From Gemmatimonadota bacterium (lineage in GTDB: Bacteria; JAAXHH01): DNA of 63,533 nt. Position 1 is the stretch's first letter. Each line of letters starts with the position of its first letter. Both the position numbers and the translations under genes were made by a program. Positions 54,999-63,533 of this stretch are shown piece by piece. The DNA lies in the NCBI GenBank assembly GCA_009837395.1, contig VXTP01000047.1, forward strand, positions 1-63,533. Direction: 5' to 3'. Under the pieces are notes generated by a model. That model worked only from the letters and a program-made list of their open reading frames with translations. It made no database searches and was not told where the DNA came from.

Positions 54999-56249
54999 TC
55001 AGGTTTTGCGCTTCTTCTTCTTGGCCGCGGGAAAGAGGACGTTGTTCAGGATGAGCCGGTAACCGGGGGAGTTCTTGTGGAGGGCGAGATTGGTCGGCGG
55101 ATCGCCTACCAGGTGCTCCTCGTCCTCCGGATCGTGCCCCCCGTAGAAGGTGAACGTCCCCATCCCGTAGTTGCCGTGGAGGTACTTGACGTGGTCGGTT
55201 CCGGCTTCTTCGGCGAGGACGACCACAGTGCGCTTGAGCACGTCGCGGTGGAAGGAAGTGGACAGGCCGTAGAAGCCGGCGATGTAGTTCACGTGGTTCT
55301 GCGTGAGCATGGAGGGCACCGGGTCGTACTTGGCCGAGAAATCGAAGAGGGTAAAGGGTCCGGTCAGCACCTTGCCGGCGTTGACCTGGTTCACGTCGAT
55401 GTTTGAAAAGGAACCGATGAGCGGGTTCAGTTGCAGCGTGAAATTCTCGAAGGCGAAGGTCTGGTGGAAGTCCAGCCGGGACTGGGCATCCGGATCGACG
55501 GGGGTGTGGTCGTACTCCGGCGCCACGATGTCGGTGTGGACCGAGGCCAGCGCGATCTCCAGGGTTTCCGTCGCCGCGCACATGGCGAAGACGAACCCGC
55601 CGTTCCCCACGTAGGACTTGATGCCTTGCGCCACGGCCTTCTTGGCCTCCGCGACCGTGGAATACCCCAGGCTTCGCGCCAGGGCCTCGTCGGTGGCCTG
55701 CTGCTGCTGGTACCAGGGCGTGCGGTGATAACTGTAGAACTTGCTGTACTGCCCTGTGAAATCCTCGTGGTGCAGGTGGAGCCAGTCGTATTGCTTCAAC
55801 GTTCCGTCCAGCACTTCCTGATCGAAGATTTTGCCGTAGGGCACCTCGGCGTATTCCAGCGCCAGGGTCACGGCATCGTCCCACGGCCGCTGGTCGGGCC
55901 GGGTGTATACGGCGATTTCGGGCGCTTTTTCGAGCAGCACCCGGTCCATGTTGTTTTCCTCGATATGAGCGTAGATCCGGACCAGTTCCGCGCCGTCGAT
56001 CACCTGGAAGCTCACGCCCCGCAGGTGGCAGGACCGCACCCGATCGGCCGTGGGGTCCATAATGAAGGACCCGCCGCGGTAGTTCAGCAGCCATTCGACG
56101 GTATACCCCTGTTCCAGGGCCTGAAAGGCGATGCCGTAGGCCTTGAGATGGTCCTGCTGTTCCAGGTCCATGAAGATGAGCATCTTCTGGGCGCTGGCGG
56201 GGGCCGGCAGGAGGAAGAGCAGGGCGAACAGTAAGATCAGACGTCGCAT
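54999..56249 (-). CDS. Exported protein of unknown function, amidotransferase-like
   Basis: A clear signal peptide (about 1-20, LFLLPAPASA) precedes a 396-residue mature protein. Recognisable stretches are KMLIFMDLEQQDHLKAYGIAF, EWLLNYRGGSF, and GNGGFVFAMCAATETLEIAL (about 222-241), the last of which looks like the nucleophile elbow of class I amidotransferase folds with a candidate catalytic cysteine. Later segments include HLHHEDFTGQYSKFY and LHKNSPGYRLILNN. Homologs are sometimes labelled asparagine synthetase B, a name the sequence does not justify. The C-terminus is a short lysine tail. Probably periplasmic; substrate unknown. Confidence 0.6.
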   Translation of the reverse strand: MRRLILLFALLFLLPAPASAQKMLIFMDLEQQDHLKAYGIAFQALEQGYTVEWLLNYRGGSFIMDPTADRVRSCHLRGVSFQVIDGAELVRIYAHIEENNMDRVLLEKAPEIAVYTRPDQRPWDDAVTLALEYAEVPYGKIFDQEVLDGTLKQYDWLHLHHEDFTGQYSKFYSYHRTPWYQQQQATDEALARSLGYSTVAEAKKAVAQGIKSYVGNGGFVFAMCAATETLEIALASVHTDIVAPEYDHTPVDPDAQSRLDFHQTFAFENFTLQLNPLIGSFSNIDVNQVNAGKVLTGPFTLFDFSAKYDPVPSMLTQNHVNYIAGFYGLSTSFHRDVLKRTVVVLAEEAGTDHVKYLHGNYGMGTFTFYGGHDPEDEEHLVGDPPTNLALHKNSPGYRLILNNVLFPAAKKKKRKT

Positions 56250-56309
56250 GTTTTACCGTATGAGATGATGGCAGGATGGACCGGAAGGGCGATTCATTGA
56301 GCCGTCATG

Positions 56310-56609
56310 CTAGCGAGGATCGTCCGACGGCCAGGGTACCTCGACGCTCTGGATGGTCGACTCGGTCGAACTGGGCAGAAAATGGATGATCTCCCTGCCT
56401 GCATCCATATTCAGGTCCGGCCCCACGGGATTCGGACCTCCCTGCTCGTCCAGAAAATCCAGATACCGTTCTATCGCAGGTATCGTCCGATCACGGGCTT
56501 CCTCGAACGTGGGCGCATTGCTGTGGATGCCGGGCAATGCCGGGCAGAACGCATGGAACTGTTCGCCGTCGGATTCTATGACAACGGTAACTCTGGTCTT
56601 CATGTTCAT
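56310..56609 (-). CDS. HicB-like (UPF0150) protein without an adjacent HicA
   Basis: The 99-residue product has the partial RNase-H fold pattern of HicB antitoxins: RVTVVIESDGEQFHAFCPALPGIHSNAPTFEEARDRTIPAIERYLDFL. HicB normally neutralises the HicA ribonuclease encoded just upstream. I find no HicA-like frame (GSHHxY motif) on either side, and the protein lacks an obvious DNA-binding tail. It may be an orphan regulator. Starts at 56609 and 56603 are both possible. Confidence 0.7.
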   Translation of the reverse strand: MNMKTRVTVVIESDGEQFHAFCPALPGIHSNAPTFEEARDRTIPAIERYLDFLDEQGGPNPVGPDLNMDAGREIIHFLPSSTESTIQSVEVPWPSDDPR

Positions 56610-56825
56610 CTTCTCTTCGATTGCGCGGACCGTGCGGGCCATGCGGACCGGTGGAAGCAGCCCAGCGGCACCGTCCGCTGGTTAAAATATGACGCGGGTT
56701 TTCCCCATGGTCAACGGAAACAGAGCGTTGAGGCCTGTTATTGAGGCCGTGTTATAATGAGTAGTCGGAGCGTGAACTACAATCTAGCATACCGGCGTGA
56801 TAAAAAAGTCCTCTTGCGATGAACC

Positions 56826-58016
56826 TCAGGCGTCCTGGTCGCCGTGCAACGCATCCAGGTTGTCCACGTACTTGTGCCCGCTGCCCGTATTGAAGAGCAC
56901 GACCCGGTCTGACCGGTCGATGCGTCCCAGCGCGATCATCTTCCGCAGTCCGGCCAACACGGCGCCGCCTTCGGGCGCCGCAAAGATGCCCTCGCAGGCT
57001 CCGATTTCCCGCACGCCGCGCACCATGTCGCCGTCGGGTACGGCCACCGCGTCTCCTCCGCTCTCCCGGATCGCTGCCAGCATCAATTTGTCCCCCACGG
57101 CGGCGGGCACGCGCAGCCCGCTGGCGAGCGTGCGGGCGTTCTCCCACTCCGGGGCGTCCGGCCATTGCTGTTCCCAGGCCCGGACGATGGGCTGGCAGCC
57201 GGCGGCCTGCACCGCGACCATGCGGGGCCGCTCCGGTCCGATCCACCCGAGGGCTTCCATCTCGGAAAAGGCCTTCCACATGCCGATCAATCCGGTCCCG
57301 CCACCCGCGGGGTAGAGGATCGCGTCCGGCAGGACCCATCCGCACTGTTCGGCCAGTTCGTACCCCATGGTCTTCTTGCCCTCCACGCGGTAGGGTTCCT
57401 TCAGTGTGGAGACGTCGAACCAGCCTTCCGCGTCCTTCCGCGCGGCCACCTGCTTGCCGCAGTCCGTGATCAGGCCGTCCACGAGTTCCACCGCCGCGCC
57501 GTGGGCCCGGCACTCGACGATGAAGGGCAGGGGCGTGTCCCGGGGCATGAACACGTGCACGGGGATGCCCGCCCTGGCGCCGTAGGCCGACAGCGCGCCC
57601 GCCGCGTTTCCGGCGGAGGGTACGGCCAGGGATTCCGCCCCCAGTTCCAGGGCGCGGGACACCGCCATGGCCAGGCCCCGGGCCTTGAACGAGCCGGTGG
57701 GGTTGACCGATTCGTCCTTGATGTAGAGCCCGTCCATGCCCAGCCGTTCACCCAGCCGCCGGGCGTGCATCAGGGGCGTGCCGCCCTCGCCCAGGGTGAC
57801 GATGGCCGATTCGTCTCGCACGGGGAGCATCTCGCGGTAGCGCCACAGGGTCGGTTCGCGCATCGCCAGGATGTCCGGCGTCAGTGCCTTGCCGGCTTCT
57901 TCGGTGTCGTACCGGGCAAGCAGCGGCCGTCCGCAGTCGGGGCACAGGTTCCGCAGCCGGTCCGCCGGCAGCTGTTTTCCGCAGTCGCTGCATTCCAGGT
58001 CGATGAGAAAGCTCAT
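56826..58016 (-). CDS. thrC: Threonine synthase
   Basis: The PLP enzyme converts O-phosphohomoserine to threonine. The protein begins with a zinc-ribbon-like CSDCGKQLPADRLRNLCPDCG, as in archaeal-type threonine synthases. It then has the PLP lysine in NPTGSFKARGLAMAVSRA, SAGNAAGALSAYGARAGIPVHVFMP and the phosphate-binding AGGGTGLIGMWKAF. Length 396 fits. Other threonine genes are not adjacent. Confidence 0.92.
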   Translation of the reverse strand: MSFLIDLECSDCGKQLPADRLRNLCPDCGRPLLARYDTEEAGKALTPDILAMREPTLWRYREMLPVRDESAIVTLGEGGTPLMHARRLGERLGMDGLYIKDESVNPTGSFKARGLAMAVSRALELGAESLAVPSAGNAAGALSAYGARAGIPVHVFMPRDTPLPFIVECRAHGAAVELVDGLITDCGKQVAARKDAEGWFDVSTLKEPYRVEGKKTMGYELAEQCGWVLPDAILYPAGGGTGLIGMWKAFSEMEALGWIGPERPRMVAVQAAGCQPIVRAWEQQWPDAPEWENARTLASGLRVPAAVGDKLMLAAIRESGGDAVAVPDGDMVRGVREIGACEGIFAAPEGGAVLAGLRKMIALGRIDRSDRVVLFNTGSGHKYVDNLDALHGDQDA

Positions 58017-58083
58017 GGAAGTTTCCGTCCGTGGGATTTATGGGTCTCTGCGATCGGGGGCGCTTGTCGGCCCCGCCTCAGGC

Positions 58084-59046
58084 TCACAGGTCGAAGAACA
58101 GCCCGATCCCCGCGTAGTCGTCCTCCAGGTGATGGAACTGTCCGTGCTCGCTGCGGCCCCCGTGGTATACGAAGGCAATGCGTAGGCCCCGTGAAGCCTC
58201 GTTGTGAAACAGAAGGCCCGCGTGGGCCGTGCGGTTGACCGAGATGTCCCCGTCCCGAAACAGCCGCACGTCGCAGGCCAGGTAGGCCCGGGTTGTGCCG
58301 CCATCGCCCGAGAGGGGACGGAAGACCAGCTCGGCGCCTCCCTGGACCCGCCACCGCCGCACGTCAGGGATGGCGTGGTTCGACCACCGCAGGCTGCCGT
58401 AGACACGGGCGGAACCGATCGCGGATCCGACGGCGGATCCTGGCGCGAAGCGCAACTCGCTGGCGCCGTAAACCGTGAAATACTCCCGGCTGTAGGTCAT
58501 GGCCCGCCTGGCTCGCATGGTCCGGTCTGCCTTGTCGGCCTTGCCCGCGTGGTCCGCGTGGCTCGGTCCTTCGTACCCTTCGTACCCGCCGTACCCTTCG
58601 TACCCGTCGGCCAGGTGGGCGCTCACATGGGCGTATTCGAACCGCCCGGTGTACCTGTCGTTTCCCAGGTCCGCGTGGAAGCCGATCAGGTAGTCGGCGG
58701 TCTCGAGGGGAAAGGTCGTTCCCGACCGGCGCAACTTCGAGAAGACGCCCGCATGGATCCCGGTACGGAACCGCAGCCCGCCGTCCGCGCCCCACGCATA
58801 GTCGGCGGCCTCCCAGGAACCGCCGATGTCGCCGTTCAGCCGGTCGCCCAGGTTGGACGTTATCGCCAGCCGCGCCTCGGTCGGGTCGGCCAGCAGCGGA
58901 CGGAACAGCCGCTGCTGCGGGGCGGCGAAGCGCCAGGTCCCGCCGGAGGCCTCCACCGAGCCAAGGGCCGGGCCGATAGTGAGGAATAGAACCCCCATGC
59001 CGGCGAACCAAGGTAACCTTCGCAGGATAGTGTACATAATTGCCAT
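58084..59046 (-). CDS. DUF1207 family outer-membrane-type protein
   Basis: A signal peptide (about 1-30) is followed by the DUF1207 start pattern FRPLLADPTEARLAITSNLGDR. The rest alternates hydrophobic and polar residues with many aromatic ends, as in a beta barrel, finishing with YAGIGLFFDL, which has a terminal aromatic or Leu typical of outer-membrane proteins. An inserted loop (about 148-178) is made of YEGYGGYEGYEG and then HADHAGKADKADR, low-complexity units like those in other proteins here. Function unknown. Confidence 0.75.
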   Translation of the reverse strand: MAIMYTILRRLPWFAGMGVLFLTIGPALGSVEASGGTWRFAAPQQRLFRPLLADPTEARLAITSNLGDRLNGDIGGSWEAADYAWGADGGLRFRTGIHAGVFSKLRRSGTTFPLETADYLIGFHADLGNDRYTGRFEYAHVSAHLADGYEGYGGYEGYEGPSHADHAGKADKADRTMRARRAMTYSREYFTVYGASELRFAPGSAVGSAIGSARVYGSLRWSNHAIPDVRRWRVQGGAELVFRPLSGDGGTTRAYLACDVRLFRDGDISVNRTAHAGLLFHNEASRGLRIAFVYHGGRSEHGQFHHLEDDYAGIGLFFDL

Positions 59047-59128
59047 GATATCAACGGGTTAGGAACGATATAGCGCAGTTAAGGCCGCGTCGTGGTGAAT
59101 TCCGGCATCCCGGATTCAGAGCGTACCG

Positions 59129-59157
59129 ATGATAGGACGGGGCCCACCCGGTGTCAA
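59129..59157 (-). promoter_or_regulatory. Promoter of the DUF1207 gene
   Basis: On the minus strand TTGACA (59157-59152) and TATCAT (59134-59129) are 17 bases apart. Transcription would start about 75 bases before the gene. Confidence 0.75.
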
Positions 59158-59225
59158 GGCATCTGTACCTGCCGCGAACCCCGATGGAGCGGGCATATCG
59201 GGGGTGGCCGGCTACGGGAATGTCC

Positions 59226-59255
59226 TTGACACCACGTGTGTTAGGCCGTTAGTTT
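59226..59255 (+). promoter_or_regulatory. Candidate promoter of acnA
   Basis: TTGACA at 59226-59231 is followed at 18 bases by TAGTTT (59250-59255). The -35 box is good and the -10 box is poor, so an activator may be needed. Confidence 0.45.
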
Positions 59256-59303
59256 GAGGATTCTTGGAAAATCCATGACTTGAAGACCGGGAGACAGGCA
59301 ACA

Positions 59304-62066
59304 GTGCCGCGTAACCTGAACAGCTTCGGTGCCCAAGCCGCATTGATAGCGGGCGGAAGCGCCCCTACATACTATTCGCTTGCCAGGGCCGAGGAAGGCG
59401 GCGCCGGAGACATCTCGCGCCTTCCCTTTTCCCTCAAGGTCATGGTGGAGAACCTGCTGCGCCACGAAGACGGCGTGTCGGTCTCCGCTGAAGACGTGGC
59501 CGCCGTCGTCGAAAGCGCCGCGGGCGGACCCTCCGAACGGGAGATCGCCTTCCGGCCGGCGCGGGTGCTGATGCAGGACTTCACGGGCGTGCCGGCCGTC
59601 GTCGACCTGGCCGCCATGCGGGACGCCATCCGGAAGCTGGGCGGCGCGGCCGACCGCATCAATCCCCTGCAGGACGTTGACCTGGTCATCGACCACTCCG
59701 TCCAGGTGGACGAGTTCGGTTCCCGCCGCGCTTTCGCGGCCAACGTGGACCGCGAATTCGACCGGAACCTGGAGCGGTACCGCTTCCTCAAGTGGGGACA
59801 GCAGGCCTTCGACAACTTCCGCGTCGTCCCGCCCGGCACGGGCATCGTGCACCAGGTCAACCTCGAGTACCTGGCCAAGGTGGTCTTCGCCCGGGAGCGG
59901 GACGGCGAATGGATCGCCTATCCCGATACCCTGGTGGGGACGGACTCCCATACGACCATGATCAACGGGCTCGGCGTCGTCGGCTGGGGCGTGGGCGGCA
60001 TCGAGGCGGAAGCGGCCATGCTCGGCCAGCCGGTATCCATGCTCATCCCGTCCGTGGTGGGGTTCAGGATGACCGGCGCATTGCCGGCCGGGGCCACGGC
60101 GACGGACCTGGTCCTGACGGTGACCCAGATGCTCCGGGCACACGGCGTTGTCGGCAAGTTCGTCGAATTCTGCGGTCCCGGGCTGGACAGCCTGTCCCTG
60201 CCCGACCGGGCCACCATCGCCAACATGGCCCCTGAATACGGCGCGACCGTGGGATTCTTTCCGGTGGACGGCGAGACGCTGTCCTACATGGAACTGACCG
60301 GCCGCGCCGCGGACGAAATCGAACTGGCGGAAGCCTACACGAAGGCGCAGGGCCTGTTCCGGACGCCCGGCACCCCCGACCCGTTCTTCTTCGACACGCT
60401 GGAACTCGACCTCGGCACCGTCGAACCGAGCATGGCGGGCCCCCGCAGGCCCCAGGACCGCGTGTCGCTGTCCAGCGTCAAGCCGTCGTTCCGCAAGGAA
60501 CTGGCCGCCATGCTGGCCGACGAGAACCCGGACCTGTCCGACGAGACCGTCGACCAGTGGGTGGACGGCAACGGACACGCGCCCGGCGACCTGGGCACGC
60601 TGACAAAAAAAGCGCCTGTCGACATGGAAGGATCGTCCTTCGACCTGGGACACGGCTCGGTGGTGATCGCGGCGATCACCAGCTGCACGAACACGTCCAA
60701 CCCGGCCGTGCTCGCCGCCGCCGGCGTCCTGGCGAAGAAGGCCGTCGAACGGGGCCTCTCCACCCAACCCTGGGTGAAGACCAGCCTCGCACCGGGCTCG
60801 CAGGTCGTGACCCGGTACCTGGAAGACATGGGCCTGCTGCCCTACCTGGAGCAGCTCCGTTTCCACGTCGTGGGCTACGGCTGCACGACGTGCATCGGCA
60901 ACAGCGGCCCCGTGCCCGCCCCCATCGGCGACGCGGTGCGGGAATCCGACCTGGTCGCGGCCGCGGTACTGAGCGGCAACCGGAATTTCGAAGGTCGCGT
61001 GAACCCCATCGTCAAGGCCAATTACCTGGCCTCGCCGCCGCTCGTGGTGGCCTATGCCCTCGCGGGACGCATGGACGTGGACCTGTACAACGAACCCATC
61101 GGAACGGACCCGAAGGGCGACGACGTCTATCTCCGGGATATCTGGCCCACGCCCGGGGAAGTCCGGGAGGCCGTGCGAACCTCCGTACGCCGGGAGATGT
61201 TTCAGTCGATCTACGCCGACGTCTTCACGGGCGACGACCGCTGGGCCGAACTGGAGGCGACGGGCGACGAGTCCTATGCCTGGGACGAAGTCTCCACCTA
61301 CGTCAAGCTTCCGCCCTACTTCGATGATATGCCGCCTGAACCCGGCGAAATCACGGACATCCGGGGCGCCCGCGTGCTGGCGGTGCTCGGCGATTCCGTC
61401 ACGACGGACCACATTTCGCCGGCCGGTTCGATACAGGCCGACAGCCCCGCGGGCCGGTACCTGGTCGAGCGCGGCGTCGCACCGAAGGATTTCAACTCAT
61501 ACGGCGCGCGGCGGGGCAACCACGAAGTCATGATGCGGGGCACCTTCGCCAACATCCGGCTGCGCAACCGCCTGGCGCCGGGCACGGAAGGTGGCTGGAC
61601 GAAGACCGCGCCCGACGGCGAACCGGTCGCCATCTACGATGCCGCCATGGCGTACCGCGAATCGGCCACGCCCCTGGTGGTAATCGCCGGCAAGGAATAC
61701 GGATCCGGCTCGTCCCGGGACTGGGCCGCCAAGGGGCCCAATCTCCTCGGCGTCCGGGCCGTGATCGTGGAAAGCTACGAACGCATACACCGCAGCAACC
61801 TCATCGGTATGGGGATCCTGCCCCTGCAGTTCGAGGAGGGGGAAAGCGCCGAATCGCTCGGCCTGACCGGTTTCGAAACCTTCGACATCGAGGAAATTGA
61901 GGGCGGCATCACCCCCCGGCAGCGCGTCCGTGTCCGCGTGACCGCCGCGGACGGCGCCACGAAGACATTTAACACACTCGTGCGCATCGACACCCCGGTC
62001 GAGGTGGAATACTACCGCCACGGCGGCATTCTGCAGTATGTGCTGCGGGGGTTATTGAAAGGTTGA
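59304..62066 (+). CDS. acnA: Aconitate hydratase AcnA
   Basis: Aconitase interconverts citrate and isocitrate. The three iron-sulfur cysteines are in [10 protein letters not shown] and the [12 protein letters not shown] pair. Other marks are [38 protein letters not shown] and the C-terminal [17 protein letters not shown]. The family-like start [13 protein letters not shown] favours GTG 59304 (CAGG upstream); a TTG at 59280 is in frame. Length 920 is usual. It could also supply homoaconitase-type activity for lysine synthesis, but AcnA sequence features argue for the citric acid cycle. Confidence 0.96.
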   Translation: MPRNLNSFGAQAALIAGGSAPTYYSLARAEEGGAGDISRLPFSLKVMVENLLRHEDGVSVSAEDVAAVVESAAGGPSEREIAFRPARVLMQDFTGVPAVVDLAAMRDAIRKLGGAADRINPLQDVDLVIDHSVQVDEFGSRRAFAANVDREFDRNLERYRFLKWGQQAFDNFRVVPPGTGIVHQVNLEYLAKVVFARERDGEWIAYPDTLVGTDSHTTMINGLGVVGWGVGGIEAEAAMLGQPVSMLIPSVVGFRMTGALPAGATATDLVLTVTQMLRAHGVVGKFVEFCGPGLDSLSLPDRATIANMAPEYGATVGFFPVDGETLSYMELTGRAADEIELAEAYTKAQGLFRTPGTPDPFFFDTLELDLGTVEPSMAGPRRPQDRVSLSSVKPSFRKELAAMLADENPDLSDETVDQWVDGNGHAPGDLGTLTKKAPVDMEGSSFDLGHGSVVIAAITSCTNTSNPAVLAAAGVLAKKAVERGLSTQPWVKTSLAPGSQVVTRYLEDMGLLPYLEQLRFHVVGYGCTTCIGNSGPVPAPIGDAVRESDLVAAAVLSGNRNFEGRVNPIVKANYLASPPLVVAYALAGRMDVDLYNEPIGTDPKGDDVYLRDIWPTPGEVREAVRTSVRREMFQSIYADVFTGDDRWAELEATGDESYAWDEVSTYVKLPPYFDDMPPEPGEITDIRGARVLAVLGDSVTTDHISPAGSIQADSPAGRYLVERGVAPKDFNSYGARRGNHEVMMRGTFANIRLRNRLAPGTEGGWTKTAPDGEPVAIYDAAMAYRESATPLVVIAGKEYGSGSSRDWAAKGPNLLGVRAVIVESYERIHRSNLIGMGILPLQFEEGESAESLGLTGFETFDIEEIEGGITPRQRVRVRVTAADGATKTFNTLVRIDTPVEVEYYRHGGILQYVLRGLLKG

Positions 62067-62153
62067 GAAGCGCGGCTGTACGGCGCGAGGGCACAGGAGA
62101 ATAGCGGCACGCGCTGTGAAATAGCAGCGCGCATCGCAAACCAGCAAAGATAA

Positions 62154-63239
<1,086 letters not shown>

Positions 63240-63440
63240 CGAAGTAGCGCTGCGGCACAGAGACATCCCGCCTTGATCTGTGCCTGCCAGCCATATCATT
63301 CGAATTACCAACCTATCAATTAAAATCGTTGATATTTCACACTGTTGACTTTCTAATGACAGAAAAGCGCATTAAATTGAGCTTTAACCTGTAAAGGAAC
63401 ATCCCATGTAAAACGATCTTCTCCTTCAGTTGAAACCATC
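63240..63440. other. AT-rich gap after gapA
   Basis: The second half of this gap (about 63290-63440) is clearly AT-rich compared with the genes before it. TTGACT at 63345-63350 could be a -35 box, but no -10 box lies at a good distance. No gene is supported. Confidence 0.4.
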
Positions 63441-63533
63441 ATGATCAGCATTCGTCGCTGTTTTGTCGTGGTCTTTGTACTTCTGGCTTTGCTTGCGAGT
63501 ACCATGTGCGGCAAAGACGGCCCGACTAAGACC
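63441..63533 (+). CDS. Start of a probable lipoprotein or exported protein (truncated by window end)
   Basis: Only 31 codons are visible. They encode MISIRR followed by a hydrophobic run (VVVFVLLALLAS) and then TMCGKDGPTKT. The cysteine after the hydrophobic core suggests a lipoprotein, although the residue before it (Met) is not standard for a lipobox. The composition is AT-richer than its neighbours. Nothing more can be said about function. Confidence 0.55.
   Translation, partial: MISIRRCFVVVFVLLALLASTMCGKDGPTKT

Larger units (their letters stand above)
59047..59303. other. Divergent DUF1207-acnA control region
   Basis: This 257-base gap carries a promoter on each strand (listed separately). 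GGTGTCAAGG at 59150-59159 and its exact complement CCTTGACACC at 59224-59233 form a long-range inverted repeat, and each arm contains the -35 box of one of the two promoters. Confidence 0.6.

Overview
The window is GC-rich bacterial chromosomal DNA around the replication origin. The classical order is intact: rpmH-rnpA-yidD-yidC-mnmE-mnmG-rsmG read leftward and dnaA-oriC-dnaN-recF-dciA-gyrB-gyrA read rightward. Two perfect parS palindromes sit beside and inside mnmG. An outer-membrane-type TonB C-terminal domain, a DUF1207 protein and a Ccm cytochrome c maturation cluster point to a diderm with c-type cytochromes. LysW-type lysine genes, a Cys-type CcmE, DciA and an MoxR/VWA/DUF4159 operon would fit a poorly cultured FCB-type lineage (Latescibacterota-like). 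That placement is inference and is not secure.

Layout. 1-4.7 kb: an ECF sigma factor with a long extra C-terminal domain, a redoxin-like/TonB fusion, a lone LolD/MacB-type ATPase and two tiny membrane/coiled-coil proteins; the first two genes look less GC-rich than the rest. 4.7-19 kb: comEC, a TPR/peptidase-MA protein, carB-argJ, a secreted Xaa-Pro aminopeptidase and two tandem moeA genes. 19-36 kb: origin region. 36-44 kb: the LysW operon (lysW, lysX1, lysX2, lysY, hisS, lysZ, lysJ, lysK). 44-47 kb: MoxR-VWA-DUF4159 on the minus strand. 47-52 kb: ccmE, a zinc-ribbon CcmI-like protein, a conserved membrane protein, ccmA, ccmB, ccmC, ccmD. 52-63.5 kb: trmJ, truA, ecfT, a secreted protein of unknown function, a HicB-like protein, thrC, a DUF1207 protein, acnA, gapA and the start of a probable lipoprotein.

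The most interesting signal lies between lysW and lysX1. It is a 25-codon leader ORF with its own Shine-Dalgarno sequence (4 Lys, 3 His and 5 Arg codons, Lys all AAA and His all CAT), followed by a GC hairpin, possible antiterminator pairings and a strong intrinsic terminator ending in nine T. It looks like a translation-coupled attenuator inside the operon. lysW would always be made while the enzymes, and the histidyl-tRNA synthetase embedded among them, would be made when Lys-, His- or Arg-tRNA charging falls. The first of two tandem LysX paralogs has lost residues expected for ATP-grasp catalysis.

A second window-wide theme is short degenerate tandem duplication (14-30 bp units) in many intergenic gaps, and GGACC-rich low-complexity inserts in linkers and termini of otherwise conserved proteins (DnaA, GyrB, CcmA, YidD, TrmJ, DUF1207 protein). 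One 21-bp piece of the DnaA linker recurs, with one mismatch, in the non-coding DNA upstream of ecfT. No rRNA, tRNA, CRISPR array, IS element or prophage gene was seen.
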